A stretch of 64,000 nt of DNA from Corynebacterium mastitidis DSM 44356 (GCF_000375365.1 NZ_AQXB01000003.1:1-64000), one strand, 5' to 3'; shown: positions 24,270-35,905, counted from the stretch's first letter. Numbers and translations are program-made. Notes: generated by a model from the sequence alone, not told the origin.

Positions 24270-25358
24270 ATGAGCAGCAAGAAGATTCGCGTGGCCATCG
24301 CCGGGGTGGGCAACTGCGCCACCTCCCTGATCCAGGGCGTGGAGTACTACCGCGATACCCCCGCCAGCGAGACCGTCCCCGGCCTCATGCACGTGCAGTT
24401 CGGGGACTATCACGTGGGAGACATCGAGTTCGTCGCGGCCTTCGACGTGGACGCCGCCAAGGTGGGCCGGGATCTCGCGGACGCCACCCGCGCCTCGCGC
24501 AACTGCACCATCACCATCGCGGAGGTGCCCCCGCTCGGCGTGACCGTGCAGCGCGGGCCGACCCTCGACGGCCTGGGCACCCACTACCGGCAGGCGGTGG
24601 AGGAATCCGAGGCGCCCGAGGTGGACGTGGCCGCCGCGCTGCGCGAGGCCCGTGCGGACGTCCTCGTTTCCTTCCTCCCCGTGGGCTCCGAGCGCGCCGA
24701 TAAGGCCTACGCCCAGGCGGCACTGGACGCCGGGTGCGCCTTCGTCAACGCGTTGCCGGTGTTCATCGCCTCCGACCCCGAGTGGGCGGAAAAGTTCCGT
24801 AAGGCGGGCCTGCCGATCGTCGGGGACGACGTGAAGTCCCAGGTGGGGGCCACCATCACCCACCGGGTGCTGGCCCGGCTCTTCGAGGAGCGCGGGGTGC
24901 GGCTGGATCACACCATGCAGCTCAACGTGGGCGGCAACATGGACTTCCAGAACATGCTCGACCGCGAGCGCCTGGAGTCCAAGAAGATCTCCAAGACGCA
25001 GTCCGTGACCTCCAACCTCAGCAGCGGCCCCCTCGCCGGAAAGACCAGCGACCGCAACGTGCACATCGGCCCCTCCGACTACGTGGAGTGGCTGGACGAC
25101 CGCAAGTGGGCCTACGTGCGCCTGGAGGGAACCACCTTCGGCGGGGTGCCCCTGAACCTGGAGTACAAGCTGGAGGTCTGGGATTCGCCCAACTCCGCGG
25201 GCATTATCATCGACGCCCTCCGCGCCGCCAAGATCGCCCTGGATAGGGGAGTGGGCGGGCCGATCATGGCGGCCTCGTCCTACCTGATGAAGTCCCCGCC
25301 GGAGCAGCTTCCCGACGACCTCGCCCGGCAGCGCCTGGAGGAGTTCATCACCGGCTAG
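24270..25358 (+). CDS. ino1: Inositol-3-phosphate synthase
   Basis: A 362-residue NAD-dependent enzyme converting glucose 6-phosphate to myo-inositol 3-phosphate, the precursor of phosphatidylinositol, lipomannan and mycothiol. The short actinobacterial form is intact: [20 protein letters not shown] (dinucleotide site, residues ~8-27), [22 protein letters not shown] (near 188), [12 protein letters not shown] (near 220) and [22 protein letters not shown] (near 309). It is a single gene closed by a strong hairpin shared with the convergent exporter operon. Confidence 0.96.
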   Translation: MSSKKIRVAIAGVGNCATSLIQGVEYYRDTPASETVPGLMHVQFGDYHVGDIEFVAAFDVDAAKVGRDLADATRASRNCTITIAEVPPLGVTVQRGPTLDGLGTHYRQAVEESEAPEVDVAAALREARADVLVSFLPVGSERADKAYAQAALDAGCAFVNALPVFIASDPEWAEKFRKAGLPIVGDDVKSQVGATITHRVLARLFEERGVRLDHTMQLNVGGNMDFQNMLDRERLESKKISKTQSVTSNLSSGPLAGKTSDRNVHIGPSDYVEWLDDRKWAYVRLEGTTFGGVPLNLEYKLEVWDSPNSAGIIIDALRAAKIALDRGVGGPIMAASSYLMKSPPEQLPDDLARQRLEEFITG

Positions 25359-25363
25359 ATACA

Positions 25364-25399
25364 CCACACCCCCGGCGGGGTTCCCCGCCGGGGGTGTGG
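25364..25399. terminator. Bidirectional hairpin between ino1 and the MacAB-like operon
   Basis: A perfect 17-bp stem (25364-25380 with 25383-25399) closes on a 2-nt TT gap. It begins 5 bp after the ino1 stop and ends 14 bp before the stop of the convergent permease gene. Neither side has a strong T tract, but its position and strength make it the likely shared terminator. Confidence 0.75.
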
Positions 25400-25412
25400 G
25401 ATCTGCGGCCTC

Positions 25413-27418
<2,006 letters not shown>

Positions 27419-27459
27419 GAGGTCGATTCTGCCCTCTCAATCCCTTCTCTAGCCCGCTG

Positions 27460-29304
27460 TTAGGACGGCAAGCCGTCGGACACATCGACCTTCTTGCCCT
27501 CGAGATCCTGATACATGTAGGGCTGGAGGATCACGCGATCGCTGCTCTTGAGGTCGCTGCCGTTGACCGCGACGAGGTAGCCGTCCGTCTCGCCGGTCTC
27601 CACCTCGCGCTCCACCACGCGGGAATCGCGGGTGACCACCAGCACCGCCTCGCTGCCGCTCTCGGAGCTGTACACCGACTCCGCGGGCACCGCCATGGTG
27701 TCCTTGGCGATCTCCTGCAGGATCTTGGCGCGGGCCGAGGCGCCCATGCGCAGGCCCTCGGTATCGCCCGTGACGGCGATCTCCACCGGGAAGGTCACCT
27801 TGGCGCCGCTGCCCGCCGAGGAGGAGGACCCCATCGCGGAGGAGCTATCCTCCTGCGGGGCCGTGCCGCCGGCCACGGGGGAGACGGAGACGACCTCGCC
27901 GGTGAACTCCTTGTCCCCGGTCGCGGGGGTGGTGAAGGTCACCTGGGAGCCCTCCGTCACCTTGTCGATGTCCGTCTCCTTGACCTCGCCGCGCATCTTG
28001 AAGGCGGAGTCGTCGGCCACCACCATCATGGTGCCCTCGGCGTTCTGCCCCTCCTTGACGCGCACCTCGGTGATCACGCCGTCCATCGGGGCCTTCACGG
28101 AGGCGTCGTCGATCTGCTTGCGCAGCTTCTCCACGGCCTTCTCGGCCTCTTTGTCCGCGTCCTCCGCGCTCTTGCGGGTATCGCGCACCACCTTGGCCTG
28201 GGCGTCCACGTCCTTCTGGGTCACGCCGGTGTCCACCACGTTGGCCTCGGCCAGCGCCTGCTGCAGGGCCTCGGGCTCGATCTCCGGGTTGGAGCGCGCC
28301 TGGTCCAGGGTGTACTCCTTGCCGTCGTACACGATGGTGGCGTTGCCGCGCGCGGCCTCGGCCTTGAGCCGCTCGTACTCCTTCTCGGCGGCGGCCACGG
28401 CCTCGTCGCCCTCCTTGCGCACCGCGTCCGCGTGGCGCTCGGCCTCCGCGAGCTGCTCCTTGAGGTCGTCGGCGTTGAGGGAGGCCAGGACCTGGTCCTT
28501 CTCCACGCGGTCGCCCACGGCCACGTCGAGCTTTTCCACCTTGGCCGCGCCCGGGGCGGAGATGACCTGCTGGCTCTCCGGCTCGATGGTGGCGGACACC
28601 GCGATGCGGTTGACGATGCCCTCGGTGGACACCGGCTGGAGGTCCATGCTGGTCAGCTCGGAGTCCCCGGAGGAATCCCCGCCGCCGAACACGGAGCGGC
28701 ACCCGAGGAACACGAGCAGGAGCAGCAGGAGGAGGCCCAGCAGGGCCAGGAGGGTGCGGCGGCGCTTCTTCTTGCGCTCCTCCTCCGCGTGGTCCTCGCC
28801 CAGCACGGCGGAGGCCGAGGACTCCTCCGTGGCCTCCTCGGTCTCGCCCTCGGGGGACTCGGTGGGCTCCTCATCCCCCTCGGGGGCCTCGCCGGAGCCC
28901 TCCGTGTCCTCCGTACCCTCGGCACCCGCAGAGCCGAAGCGGCGGGACAGCGCCGAGGAACCCGCGGCCCCGGCCGCGCCGGCCGCCAGGCCCGCCGCGC
29001 CGAAGCCCACGTTGTCCACGTCCGCGGCGCCGATCCCGGAGGCGCCCGCGGTGGTGTTGCCCGCCGCGATCTCCGTCTGCGCGGTGGGGCGCTCCGCGCC
29101 GTGATCGGCGGCCTCCCGATCCCCCTCCACGGATTCGACCTCGGGGGACTCGCGGGACACCCGGGGCTCGGCGGCGCCCGTGGCCCCGGCGGCCTCGGTG
29201 GTCACGAGGTCCTCCTCCTTCCCGTTGCGGGGCGGCATGGGAACCTCGTTATAGAGGGAACCTTCAATGAGCTTTGGCGGGTCATTCTCAGTATTCACGC
29301 GCAT
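27460..29304 (-). CDS. Membrane-fusion (HlyD/MacA-like) adaptor with long acidic N-terminus
   Basis: About 614 residues from the ATG at 29304; a GTG at 29370 is an alternative. Residues ~1-180 are Ala/Glu/Gly-rich, low-complexity and probably cytoplasmic. A basic stop (KKKRRR) and one membrane helix (LLALLGLLLLLLLVFLGC) follow, near 185-205. The outside part has the MacA order: lipoyl half-motif (AAKVEKLDVAVGDRVEKDQVLASLN), a coiled-coil hairpin, the second half (KAPMDGVITEVRVKEGQNAEG), then beta-barrel and membrane-proximal domains. Gram-positive adaptors of this kind feed the MacB-like permease. The acidic cytoplasmic extension is unusual for the family. Confidence 0.85.
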   Translation of the reverse strand: MRVNTENDPPKLIEGSLYNEVPMPPRNGKEEDLVTTEAAGATGAAEPRVSRESPEVESVEGDREAADHGAERPTAQTEIAAGNTTAGASGIGAADVDNVGFGAAGLAAGAAGAAGSSALSRRFGSAGAEGTEDTEGSGEAPEGDEEPTESPEGETEEATEESSASAVLGEDHAEEERKKKRRRTLLALLGLLLLLLLVFLGCRSVFGGGDSSGDSELTSMDLQPVSTEGIVNRIAVSATIEPESQQVISAPGAAKVEKLDVAVGDRVEKDQVLASLNADDLKEQLAEAERHADAVRKEGDEAVAAAEKEYERLKAEAARGNATIVYDGKEYTLDQARSNPEIEPEALQQALAEANVVDTGVTQKDVDAQAKVVRDTRKSAEDADKEAEKAVEKLRKQIDDASVKAPMDGVITEVRVKEGQNAEGTMMVVADDSAFKMRGEVKETDIDKVTEGSQVTFTTPATGDKEFTGEVVSVSPVAGGTAPQEDSSSAMGSSSSAGSGAKVTFPVEIAVTGDTEGLRMGASARAKILQEIAKDTMAVPAESVYSSESGSEAVLVVTRDSRVVEREVETGETDGYLVAVNGSDLKSSDRVILQPYMYQDLEGKKVDVSDGLPS

Positions 29305-29512
29305 ATCCCCCGGCCCCTCGCCCGCCGTGCGCGGGCGGCCGTAAGGCTGGGGCCGGGGTTCTCCTTTCACCAGGTTAAGAGGTGCTCCACAGTTTTGTTG
29401 GTACTGAGGTTATCGCATACCCGCGCAACCTGGCGGACAAACACCCCCGCCGGACCCTCCTTTATAGGTACAGGTACGTCACCCGCGTGAAGCGCCGCCG
29501 GGCGCACGCCGC

Positions 29513-31000
29513 CTAGCGCTTGCGGTACAGCGCCCGGCGCTGATACTTGGGCTCCGAGGTGACCAGGACCCCCAGGTTGCGGAAGATTCCCTCGTCCACG
29601 GAGCCCAGGATGGTGGTGGTGTGGCAGTCGCACCCGCGCAGGTTCTTCAGCTCCGCCACCGCCCGGCGCGCCTCCTCCGAGCGCGCGGCGGACACGGACA
29701 GCGCGATGAGGACCTCGTCCGTGTGCAGGCGGGGGTTGCGGGAACCCAGGTGCTGCGTTTTCAGGGTCTGGATCGGCTCGATGGAATCCGGTGACAGCAG
29801 ATTCACAGACTTATCGATCCCGGCCAGGTGCTTCAGCGCGTTGAGCAGCATCGCGGACGAGCAGCCCAGCAGATCGGAGGTCTTGCCCGTGATGATGGTG
29901 CCGTCGGCCAGCTCGATCGCGGAGGCCGGGCCGCCGGTGGCCTCCTCCACCCGCAGCGCGGGCGCCACCACGCGGCGGTCCTCGGTGCTCACCCCGGCCT
30001 TGCTCATCACCATCGCCACCCGCTCCGAGAGGACCGGGTCGCGCTCCTCGCGGCGCTCGTCCACCAGGGCCTTGTAGTAGCGGCGGATGATCTCCTGCCG
30101 GGAGGCCGCGCGGCAGGCGGCGTCGTCGCTCATGGCGTACCCGGCCATGTTCACGCCCATGTCGGTGGGGGACTGGTAGGGCGAGCCCCCGGCGATGGTC
30201 TCCAGCATGGACTTGAGCAGGGGGAACACCTCGACGTCGCGGTTGTAGCTGGTCACCTGCTTGCCGTAGGCGGAGAGGTGGAAGGGGTCGATGACGTTGA
30301 TGTCGTCCAGGTCCACCGTGGCCGCCTCGTAGGCCAGGTTCACCGGGTGCTCCAGGGGAAGGTTCCAGATGGGGAAGGTCTCGAACTTGGCGTAACCGGC
30401 CTGGATGCCCCGCTTGTACTCGTGGTACACCTGGCTCAGGCAGGTGGCCAGCTTCCCGGAGCCCGGCCCCGGCGCGGTGACCACCACCAGGTCGCGGGTG
30501 GTCTCCACGTACTCGTTGCGGCCAAAGCCCTCCTCGCTGATGATGCGGGCGGTATCCGTGGGGTATCCCGGGATCACGCGGTGGCGGGCCACGGACAGGC
30601 CCAGCTTTTCCAGCCGGGCGATGAAGTCCTGGGCCAGGGAGTTGGAGTCCTCGAGCTGCGTCATCACCACGTTGTTGACCGTAAAACCGCGCTCGCGGAA
30701 CACGTCCACGAGGCGCAGGGCGTCCTCCTCGTAGGGGATGCCCAGGTCCGCGCGCACCTTCTGGCGCTGCAGGTCCTTGGCGTTCACGCACACCACGATC
30801 TCCACCTCGTCGCGGATGTGCTCCAGCATGGCGATCTTGTTATCCGGCGTGAAGCCGGGCAGCACGCGGGAGGCGTGGAGGTCGTCGAAAAGCTTGCCGC
30901 CCATCTCCAGGTAGAGCTTGCCGCCGATGCGGGCGCGGCGCTCGCTGATGTGCTCGGACTGCATCCGAATGTACTTTTCCCGATCAAAACCCTGGATCAT
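29513..31000 (-). CDS. DUF1846 (UPF0371) family protein
   Basis: A 495-residue protein matching the conserved UPF0371/DUF1846 family over its full length: [18 protein letters not shown] at the start, a P-loop-like [20 protein letters not shown] near 194, [30 protein letters not shown] near 230, and [17 protein letters not shown] near 290. Its biochemical role is not established; the GPGSGKLA block suggests nucleotide binding. It stands alone, upstream of the adaptor gene (142-bp gap) and divergent from the nei-type gene. Confidence 0.85.
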   Translation of the reverse strand: MIQGFDREKYIRMQSEHISERRARIGGKLYLEMGGKLFDDLHASRVLPGFTPDNKIAMLEHIRDEVEIVVCVNAKDLQRQKVRADLGIPYEEDALRLVDVFRERGFTVNNVVMTQLEDSNSLAQDFIARLEKLGLSVARHRVIPGYPTDTARIISEEGFGRNEYVETTRDLVVVTAPGPGSGKLATCLSQVYHEYKRGIQAGYAKFETFPIWNLPLEHPVNLAYEAATVDLDDINVIDPFHLSAYGKQVTSYNRDVEVFPLLKSMLETIAGGSPYQSPTDMGVNMAGYAMSDDAACRAASRQEIIRRYYKALVDERREERDPVLSERVAMVMSKAGVSTEDRRVVAPALRVEEATGGPASAIELADGTIITGKTSDLLGCSSAMLLNALKHLAGIDKSVNLLSPDSIEPIQTLKTQHLGSRNPRLHTDEVLIALSVSAARSEEARRAVAELKNLRGCDCHTTTILGSVDEGIFRNLGVLVTSEPKYQRRALYRKR

Positions 31001-31064
31001 GCCTTACCCTTCCGCTCATCCTCGCTCAACCGCCTCAGCATACCGCCGCCCTATACTGTTGCCC

Positions 31065-31895
31065 ATGCCGGAAGGTCACGTCATCCACGGGCTCGCCCAC
31101 CGCCTCAGCGCCGAGTTCGGCGGCAGCGCGGTGGAGGTCGTATCCCCCCAGGGCCGCTTTGCCCGCGAGGCCGCGCTGCTCAACGGCCACCGCCTCGAGC
31201 GCGCCGAGGCCTGGGGCAAGCACCTCTTTATCACCTTCGACGCCCCCGCCCCGGAGCACGTCGTGTACATCCACCTGGGGCTCATCGGGAAGCTCGCGGT
31301 GCACCCGCACGCCGCACCCATAGGGCAGGTGCGCCTGCGCATCACCGACGGCCACACCGCCGCCGACCTGCACGGCCCCCAGTGGTGCCGGCTCATCACC
31401 GAGGAGGAGCGCGCCCTCGCGATTGCCAAGCAGGGCGCGGACCCGCTGCGCGCGGACGCCAAGCCCCAGCCGATCCTCGACAGCGTGCTGCGCTCCCGCC
31501 GCCCCATCGGCTCCCTGCTCATGGACCAGCGGCTCTTCGCCGGGGTGGGCAACATCTACCGCGCGGAAACGCTCTTCCGCCTCGGGATCTCCCCCTTTAC
31601 CCCCGGGCGCGACCTACACCCGGACACCGCCCGCGCCCTCTGGGAGGACCTCGTGGATCTCATGCGGGTGGGGGTGGAGCGCGGGCGGATCGACACGGTG
31701 CGCGAGGAGCACACCCCGGAGGCGATGGGCCGCCCGCCGCGCAAGGACGACCACGGCGGCGAGGTGTACGTGTACCGGCGCGAGGGCCAGCCCTGCTACG
31801 TGTGCGGCGCGCCCGTGCGCCTTCAGGCCATGGAGGGGCGCAACCTCTTCTGGTGCCCGTCCTGCCAGCCCGAGGCCGCCGCGCGCACCTCCTGA
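31065..31895 (+). CDS. Fpg/Nei-family DNA glycosylase (endonuclease VIII-like)
   Basis: A 276-residue DNA repair enzyme starting at the ATG at 31065 (MPEGHVIHGLAHRL). The catalytic Pro2-Glu3 pair is present after Met removal. MPEGH rather than MPELP points to the Nei side. The helix-two-turns-helix has QRLFAGVGNIYRAETLF (near 160), and the C-terminal zinc finger has CYVC (near 245) and CPSC (near 265). It removes oxidised pyrimidines and cleaves abasic sites. The last 73 bp overlap the 3' end of the convergent hrtA-like gene. Confidence 0.93.
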   Translation: MPEGHVIHGLAHRLSAEFGGSAVEVVSPQGRFAREAALLNGHRLERAEAWGKHLFITFDAPAPEHVVYIHLGLIGKLAVHPHAAPIGQVRLRITDGHTAADLHGPQWCRLITEEERALAIAKQGADPLRADAKPQPILDSVLRSRRPIGSLLMDQRLFAGVGNIYRAETLFRLGISPFTPGRDLHPDTARALWEDLVDLMRVGVERGRIDTVREEHTPEAMGRPPRKDDHGGEVYVYRREGQPCYVCGAPVRLQAMEGRNLFWCPSCQPEAAARTS

Positions 31896-32575
31896 TCGCT
31901 CAGGCGGCGGGCGCGGCCGTCGCTCATCTCCACGGCGGCGTCCGCCACCGCGAGCTGGGAGCGATCGTGGGTGACCAGGAGGGTGGCCACCCGGCGCTCG
32001 TCGGTCAGCCGACGCAGGAGGGTCACGATCTCCTCCGAGAGGGCGCGATCCAGCGCCGAGGTCGGCTCGTCCGCCAGGATCACCGCCGGATCCCCCATGA
32101 GCGCGCGGGCGATGTTCACCCGCTGGCGCTGGCCCCCGGAGAGCTCCTGCACGCGCCGGTGCCCCAGGCCACCCAGGCCCACCTCCTCCAGCAGGGAGTC
32201 CGCCCGCCGGGCGCGGCCGCCGCGCAGCCCGCCCACCCCGCGCAGGTGATCCGCCACGAGGAGCTGCTCGCGCACCGTCAGGGCGGGCAGCAGGTTGGGG
32301 TTCTGAAAGATCATGCCGATGCGCTCGCGGCGCACCCGGGAGCGCCCGGACTCGTCGAGCCCGTGCAGGGCCTGGGAATCCACCCACACCTCGCCCGAGC
32401 TGGGCACGATCAGCCCCGCCAGCACGGAGAGCAGGGTGGACTTGCCGGAGCCGGACTCGCCCACCACGGCGGCCAGCGCGCCCGCCGGGACGCTCAGGCT
32501 CACCTCGTCCAGAGCGGTCACGGTTCCGGTGCCATCGGGAAAGACGCAGGTTACGCGGTCAAGGGAAAGGGTCAT
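31823..32575 (-). CDS. ABC transporter ATP-binding protein, HrtA-like heme exporter
   Basis: A 250-residue ATPase: Walker A GESGSGKST (near residue 40), Q-loop MIFQNPNLLP, signature LSGGQRQRVNIARALMG (near 146), Walker B VILADEPTSALD (near 168) and H-loop VTHDRSQL. It pairs with the FtsX-type permease encoded upstream on the same strand (35-bp gap), which is divergent from a ChrSA-type two-component system. That arrangement is the corynebacterial hrtBA-chrSA heme-detoxification locus, so heme export is the likely role; other substrates cannot be excluded. Its last ~24 codons overlap the nei-type gene. Confidence 0.8.
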   Translation of the reverse strand: MTLSLDRVTCVFPDGTGTVTALDEVSLSVPAGALAAVVGESGSGKSTLLSVLAGLIVPSSGEVWVDSQALHGLDESGRSRVRRERIGMIFQNPNLLPALTVREQLLVADHLRGVGGLRGGRARRADSLLEEVGLGGLGHRRVQELSGGQRQRVNIARALMGDPAVILADEPTSALDRALSEEIVTLLRRLTDERRVATLLVTHDRSQLAVADAAVEMSDGRARRLSDQEVRAAASGWQDGHQKRLRPSMA

Positions 32576-32610
32576 GGTGGGAAAGCCTCCTTGGGGTTAC
32601 GGATGATGCC

Positions 32611-33660
32611 TTAGCTGTTCAGTGCCATCTGCGGGTCCACGGCGGCCACCTTGCGCGTGGCCAGCCAGGCGCCCAGCAGGCCCAGGGCCAGCACGCCCGC
32701 CGCGGGCGCCGCCACCGTGGCGGCGGACAGGTCGAAGGGCACCGCCCGGCGCGCCAGCAGGCCCAGGCCCGTGGCCAGCCCCGCCCCCACGGCGGCCCCC
32801 GCGCCCAGGACCAGCGCCGCCTGGCCGAGGCTATCGCGCAGCACGTAGCCCCGGGACGCCCCCAACGCCCGCAGCACCGCGATGTCCCGGGTGCGCTGGA
32901 TGGTCCACACGCTCAGGAAGGCCAGGATGACCAGCGCGGAGATGCCGTAGAGCAGCCCCTGGATGGACAGCAGGGAACCGCGCTCGGACTGGTAGGCCGC
33001 CAGGCCGCCGAAGGAATCCCGCACGCTGACCGCCGTGGAGCCCGTGGCCTCCTCCGTGTCCCGCCAGGAATCCTGCGGATCGCCCTCCACCATGAGCACG
33101 GTGGGGGAGGGGGAGTGCGCCACCTCCTTCCAGGTGTTCAGGCTCACCCACGCCACCGGCAGGTGGCTGTAGTACTCCTCCGGCGCGGCGCCCGCCACCG
33201 GCAGGCTTACCCCGCCCATGCTGAGCCGTTCCGGGAGTCCGGCCCCCGAGGCGTCGATACCCTCCGGCAGGAGCACCCCCTCCTCGGGAACCTCCCCGCC
33301 GCCGGGCACCCGGCTACCCGCGGGCAGCCCGAACACCGCCACGGCGGCGGTGGTCTCGCCCCAGTGCGCGCTCGTCTGGCTCACGCCCAGCGGCGTGACG
33401 GACTCCACCCCGGGGGTCTCCCGCCAGGCGCCCTCTGTGCCCTCTGTGCCCTCCGACACCGTGGACTCCACGAAGTCGATCTCCGGGCTGAACACGTAGC
33501 GCTGCGGGTCCAGCGCCTCCAGCGCGGAGGTATTCTGCTTGCCCAGGCCGCCCGTGAGCCCCGTGAGCATCACCAGGAGCAGCACGATGAGCGACACCAC
33601 GGTGCCCAGCAGGCTGAAGCGGCCCCACGCGCGGCGGATATCCCGCACACCAAGGAACAT
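32611..33660 (-). CDS. ABC transporter permease, HrtB-like heme exporter (FtsX type)
   Basis: A 349-residue four-helix permease: helix 1 at ~18-38 (LLGTVVSLIVLLLVMLTGL), an extracytoplasmic domain (~45-225), and three C-terminal helices (~235-255, ~285-310 and ~318-338) with the TIQRTRDIAVLRALGASRGYV block of MacB/FtsX proteins. HrtB takes heme from the membrane and expels it with HrtA. The loop has a short Glu-Gly-Thr repeat (EGTEGTEGAW, near 71-80). Translation starts 185 bp from the divergent sensor-kinase gene, with a dyad between them. Confidence 0.8.
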   Translation of the reverse strand: MFLGVRDIRRAWGRFSLLGTVVSLIVLLLVMLTGLTGGLGKQNTSALEALDPQRYVFSPEIDFVESTVSEGTEGTEGAWRETPGVESVTPLGVSQTSAHWGETTAAVAVFGLPAGSRVPGGGEVPEEGVLLPEGIDASGAGLPERLSMGGVSLPVAGAAPEEYYSHLPVAWVSLNTWKEVAHSPSPTVLMVEGDPQDSWRDTEEATGSTAVSVRDSFGGLAAYQSERGSLLSIQGLLYGISALVILAFLSVWTIQRTRDIAVLRALGASRGYVLRDSLGQAALVLGAGAAVGAGLATGLGLLARRAVPFDLSAATVAAPAAGVLALGLLGAWLATRKVAAVDPQMALNS

Positions 33661-33791
33661 GCTGTGTCTTCCTTTCCGTTTATTCTTGCGCCGCGCCCCG
33701 GGCCCCGTCGGCAGACGCCCAGGCGCGATCCGTTACCCCTCATCCTGCTGGCCACGCGCGCCGCGCACATCGGCTGAGCACCGGATTCTGC

Positions 33792-33837
33792 CATCGGCCA
33801 TTCGGCCGATGTGGGCCGCCGCCCGCCCCTCTAGGCT
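33792..33837 (+). promoter_or_regulatory. Dyad and promoter in the hrtB-chrS divergent region
   Basis: An 8-4-8 inverted repeat, CATCGGCC-ATTC-GGCCGATG (33792-33811), lies where the -35 of the kinase gene should be. A TAGGCT -10 (33832-33837) predicts a transcription start at or next to the GTG at 33845, so the kinase mRNA is probably leaderless. The dyad is a candidate binding site for the LuxR-type response regulator, which in this module activates hrtBA and controls its own operon. Confidence 0.5.
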
Positions 33838-33844
33838 GGGCCGC

Positions 33845-35236
33845 GTGTCCCTTCCTCCCCGCAGCTCGCTCGACCGCATCCTGGAGACCATGCGCGTGGG
33901 CCTCCACGTGCTCTTCGCCCTCCTGCTCGCCCTCGGCGTGGGCACCACCCTGGCGGCGCTGCGCTCCGGCGGTCTCGACGGCCCCGACCTCGACGCCACC
34001 CCGCTCGGGGCCACCGGCGCGGCGGGACGGCGCGCCGCGACCGCCGCCATGCTGCTGCTCGCCGCCGCCCTCGCCGCCACCTACCTGGCGGGCACGGTGT
34101 GGGAGAACCGCTTCGCCCGCCGCCGCACCCAGCGCGACCCCGCCGCCTACCGCGCGGCGTGGCTGGGGCTCGTGCTCGGCCAGTGGCTGGGACTGATCCT
34201 GCTCAGCGCCCACTTCGTGTGGCTGCTGTTCCCCCTGACCTTCCTCGTCTGGCACGCCGTGCCCCGCGACCTCGTGGGCTTCCTCCTCACCGCCCTAAGC
34301 TGGGGGCTCGGCGTGGGCATCCCCGCCGCCGGGTGGCCCCTGCTCACCGGCGCGCCGGGGTGGGGGCTCGGCGGCGTGTTCGGCCCCCTCCTCGGCGTGG
34401 GCTTCGCCTCCGGCTGCTACTTCGCCTACCGGGCGCTGCACCGGGAGGCCGCCCACCACCGCCGGGTGGCCGAGCAGCTCGCCGCCACCCAGGAGCGGCT
34501 CCTCCTCGCGGAGAACAACGCGGGGCGCCTGGCCGAGCGCGAGCGCCTCTCCCGGGAGATCCACGACACCCTCGCCCAGGGGCTCAACTCCATCGTGCTC
34601 TTCTCCCGCGCCTGCCAGAAGAACCTGCGCGCCCTCGCCACCGAGGGCGCGCAGGGCTCGCAAGGCACGGAGGCCTCAGAGGGGGCGGAGGGTACGAAGG
34701 AGGCGGAGCCCTCGGGGGCGATAGGCGCCGCCCGGGACAGCAACCGGCGGCTCACCACCGCACGGGAGCAGCTCGCCACCATTCACTCCGTGGCCACGGA
34801 AAACCTCGCGGAGGCCCGCCTCCTCGTCGCCGGGGGAGCCCCGAACACCGGGGACCTCTCCCGCGCCCTGTCCGATCTCGGGGCGCGCGTCACCGAGCGC
34901 CACGGCCTGCCCGTGGAGGTCGTGGCCCCCGCCGAGGCCACCTCGGGCCTGCCCGCCGAGGTCTCCACCACGCTGCTGCGCGTGGCCCAGGAGGCGCTGA
35001 CCAACGTGGTGCGCCACGCCCACGCCACCCGCGCCCGCCTCACCCTGGCCCGCTGGGACGCGGAGATCGCCCTGGACGTCTACGACGACGGCACCGGCTT
35101 CGACCCCGCCTCCGCGCGCGGCTACGGCCTGCCCGGCATCCGCGCCCGCCTCGACGAGCTGGGCGGCGGCCTGCACATCGACTCCTCCCCGCGCGGCACC
35201 GTGGTGGCGGCGCGGGTACCGTGGGAGCAATCATGA
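33845..35236 (+). CDS. Sensor histidine kinase, ChrS-like
   Basis: A 463-residue kinase from the GTG at 33845. An alternative ATG lies 15 codons in (33890). Five to six membrane helices fill residues ~18-205 with very short loops, as in heme sensors ChrS and HrrS that read heme within the membrane. A coiled linker follows, then HisKA_3 with His240 in SREIHDTLAQGLNSIV, and a HATPase_c domain with QEALTNVVRHAHA (N-box), DDGTGFD (G1) and GYGLPGIRARL (G2). A ~30-residue Gly/Glu/Thr/Ser-rich insert (~265-300) interrupts the DHp linker. It overlaps the response regulator gene by 4 bp. Confidence 0.82.
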   Translation: MSLPPRSSLDRILETMRVGLHVLFALLLALGVGTTLAALRSGGLDGPDLDATPLGATGAAGRRAATAAMLLLAAALAATYLAGTVWENRFARRRTQRDPAAYRAAWLGLVLGQWLGLILLSAHFVWLLFPLTFLVWHAVPRDLVGFLLTALSWGLGVGIPAAGWPLLTGAPGWGLGGVFGPLLGVGFASGCYFAYRALHREAAHHRRVAEQLAATQERLLLAENNAGRLAERERLSREIHDTLAQGLNSIVLFSRACQKNLRALATEGAQGSQGTEASEGAEGTKEAEPSGAIGAARDSNRRLTTAREQLATIHSVATENLAEARLLVAGGAPNTGDLSRALSDLGARVTERHGLPVEVVAPAEATSGLPAEVSTTLLRVAQEALTNVVRHAHATRARLTLARWDAEIALDVYDDGTGFDPASARGYGLPGIRARLDELGGGLHIDSSPRGTVVAARVPWEQS

Positions 35237-35838
35237 TACGAGTGATGCTCATCGACGATCACCCCGTGGTGCGGGCCGGGCTGCGCGCCATCCTCGACAG
35301 CTTCGAGGACATCACCGTGGTGGCCGAGGGCGCCGAGGGACCACGGCCGGGGGACATCCCCTCCGAGGTGGACGTGGTGGTCATGGACATCCAGATGCCC
35401 GGCACCGACGGCATCGCCGCCACCCAGGCCCTCCACGAGGCGGGCGGCCCGCCCGTGCTGATCCTCACCACCTACGACGCCCAGGCGGACATCGTGGCCG
35501 CCCTCTCCGCCGGGGCGCTGGGCTACCTGCTCAAGGACGCCCCCGAGGAGGAGCTGCACCGGGCCGTGGTGGCCACCGCGCGCGGGCAACGCACCCTTTC
35601 CCCCGAGGTGGCCACCGCGCTCGCGGAGCGGCTGGGCCGCCCCCAGGAATCCCTCTCCGCCCGGGAGACGGAGATCCTGCGCGCCCTGGAGACCGGGGCC
35701 ACCAACCGGCAACTGGCGGACTCCCTGTTCATCTCCCTGGGCACCGTGAAAACGCACCTGCTGCACATCTACCAAAAGCTGGGCGTGGATAACCGCACCG
35801 CGGCCATCGCCGCCGCGCGGCAGCGGCGGCTTATCTGA
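35233..35838 (+). CDS. LuxR-type response regulator, ChrA-like
   Basis: A 201-residue NarL/LuxR-family regulator. The receiver domain has LIDDHPV (acidic pocket near 8-10), Asp52 in VVVMDIQMPGTDG, Thr in LILTTYDA and Lys in YLLKDAPE. The C-terminal LuxR helix-turn-helix has LSARETEILRALETGATNRQLADSLFISLGTVKTHLLHIYQKLGVDNRT. The ATG at 35233 overlaps the kinase stop. It likely controls the divergent heme exporter in response to heme via the kinase. Confidence 0.85.
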   Translation: MIRVMLIDDHPVVRAGLRAILDSFEDITVVAEGAEGPRPGDIPSEVDVVVMDIQMPGTDGIAATQALHEAGGPPVLILTTYDAQADIVAALSAGALGYLLKDAPEEELHRAVVATARGQRTLSPEVATALAERLGRPQESLSARETEILRALETGATNRQLADSLFISLGTVKTHLLHIYQKLGVDNRTAAIAAARQRRLI

Positions 35839-35905
35839 GGGGAAAACCGAGGTCTTCAGCCTCATCGTGAGGAAATGCCCTGCCTGGGAAAGATACGATG
35901 AAGCG

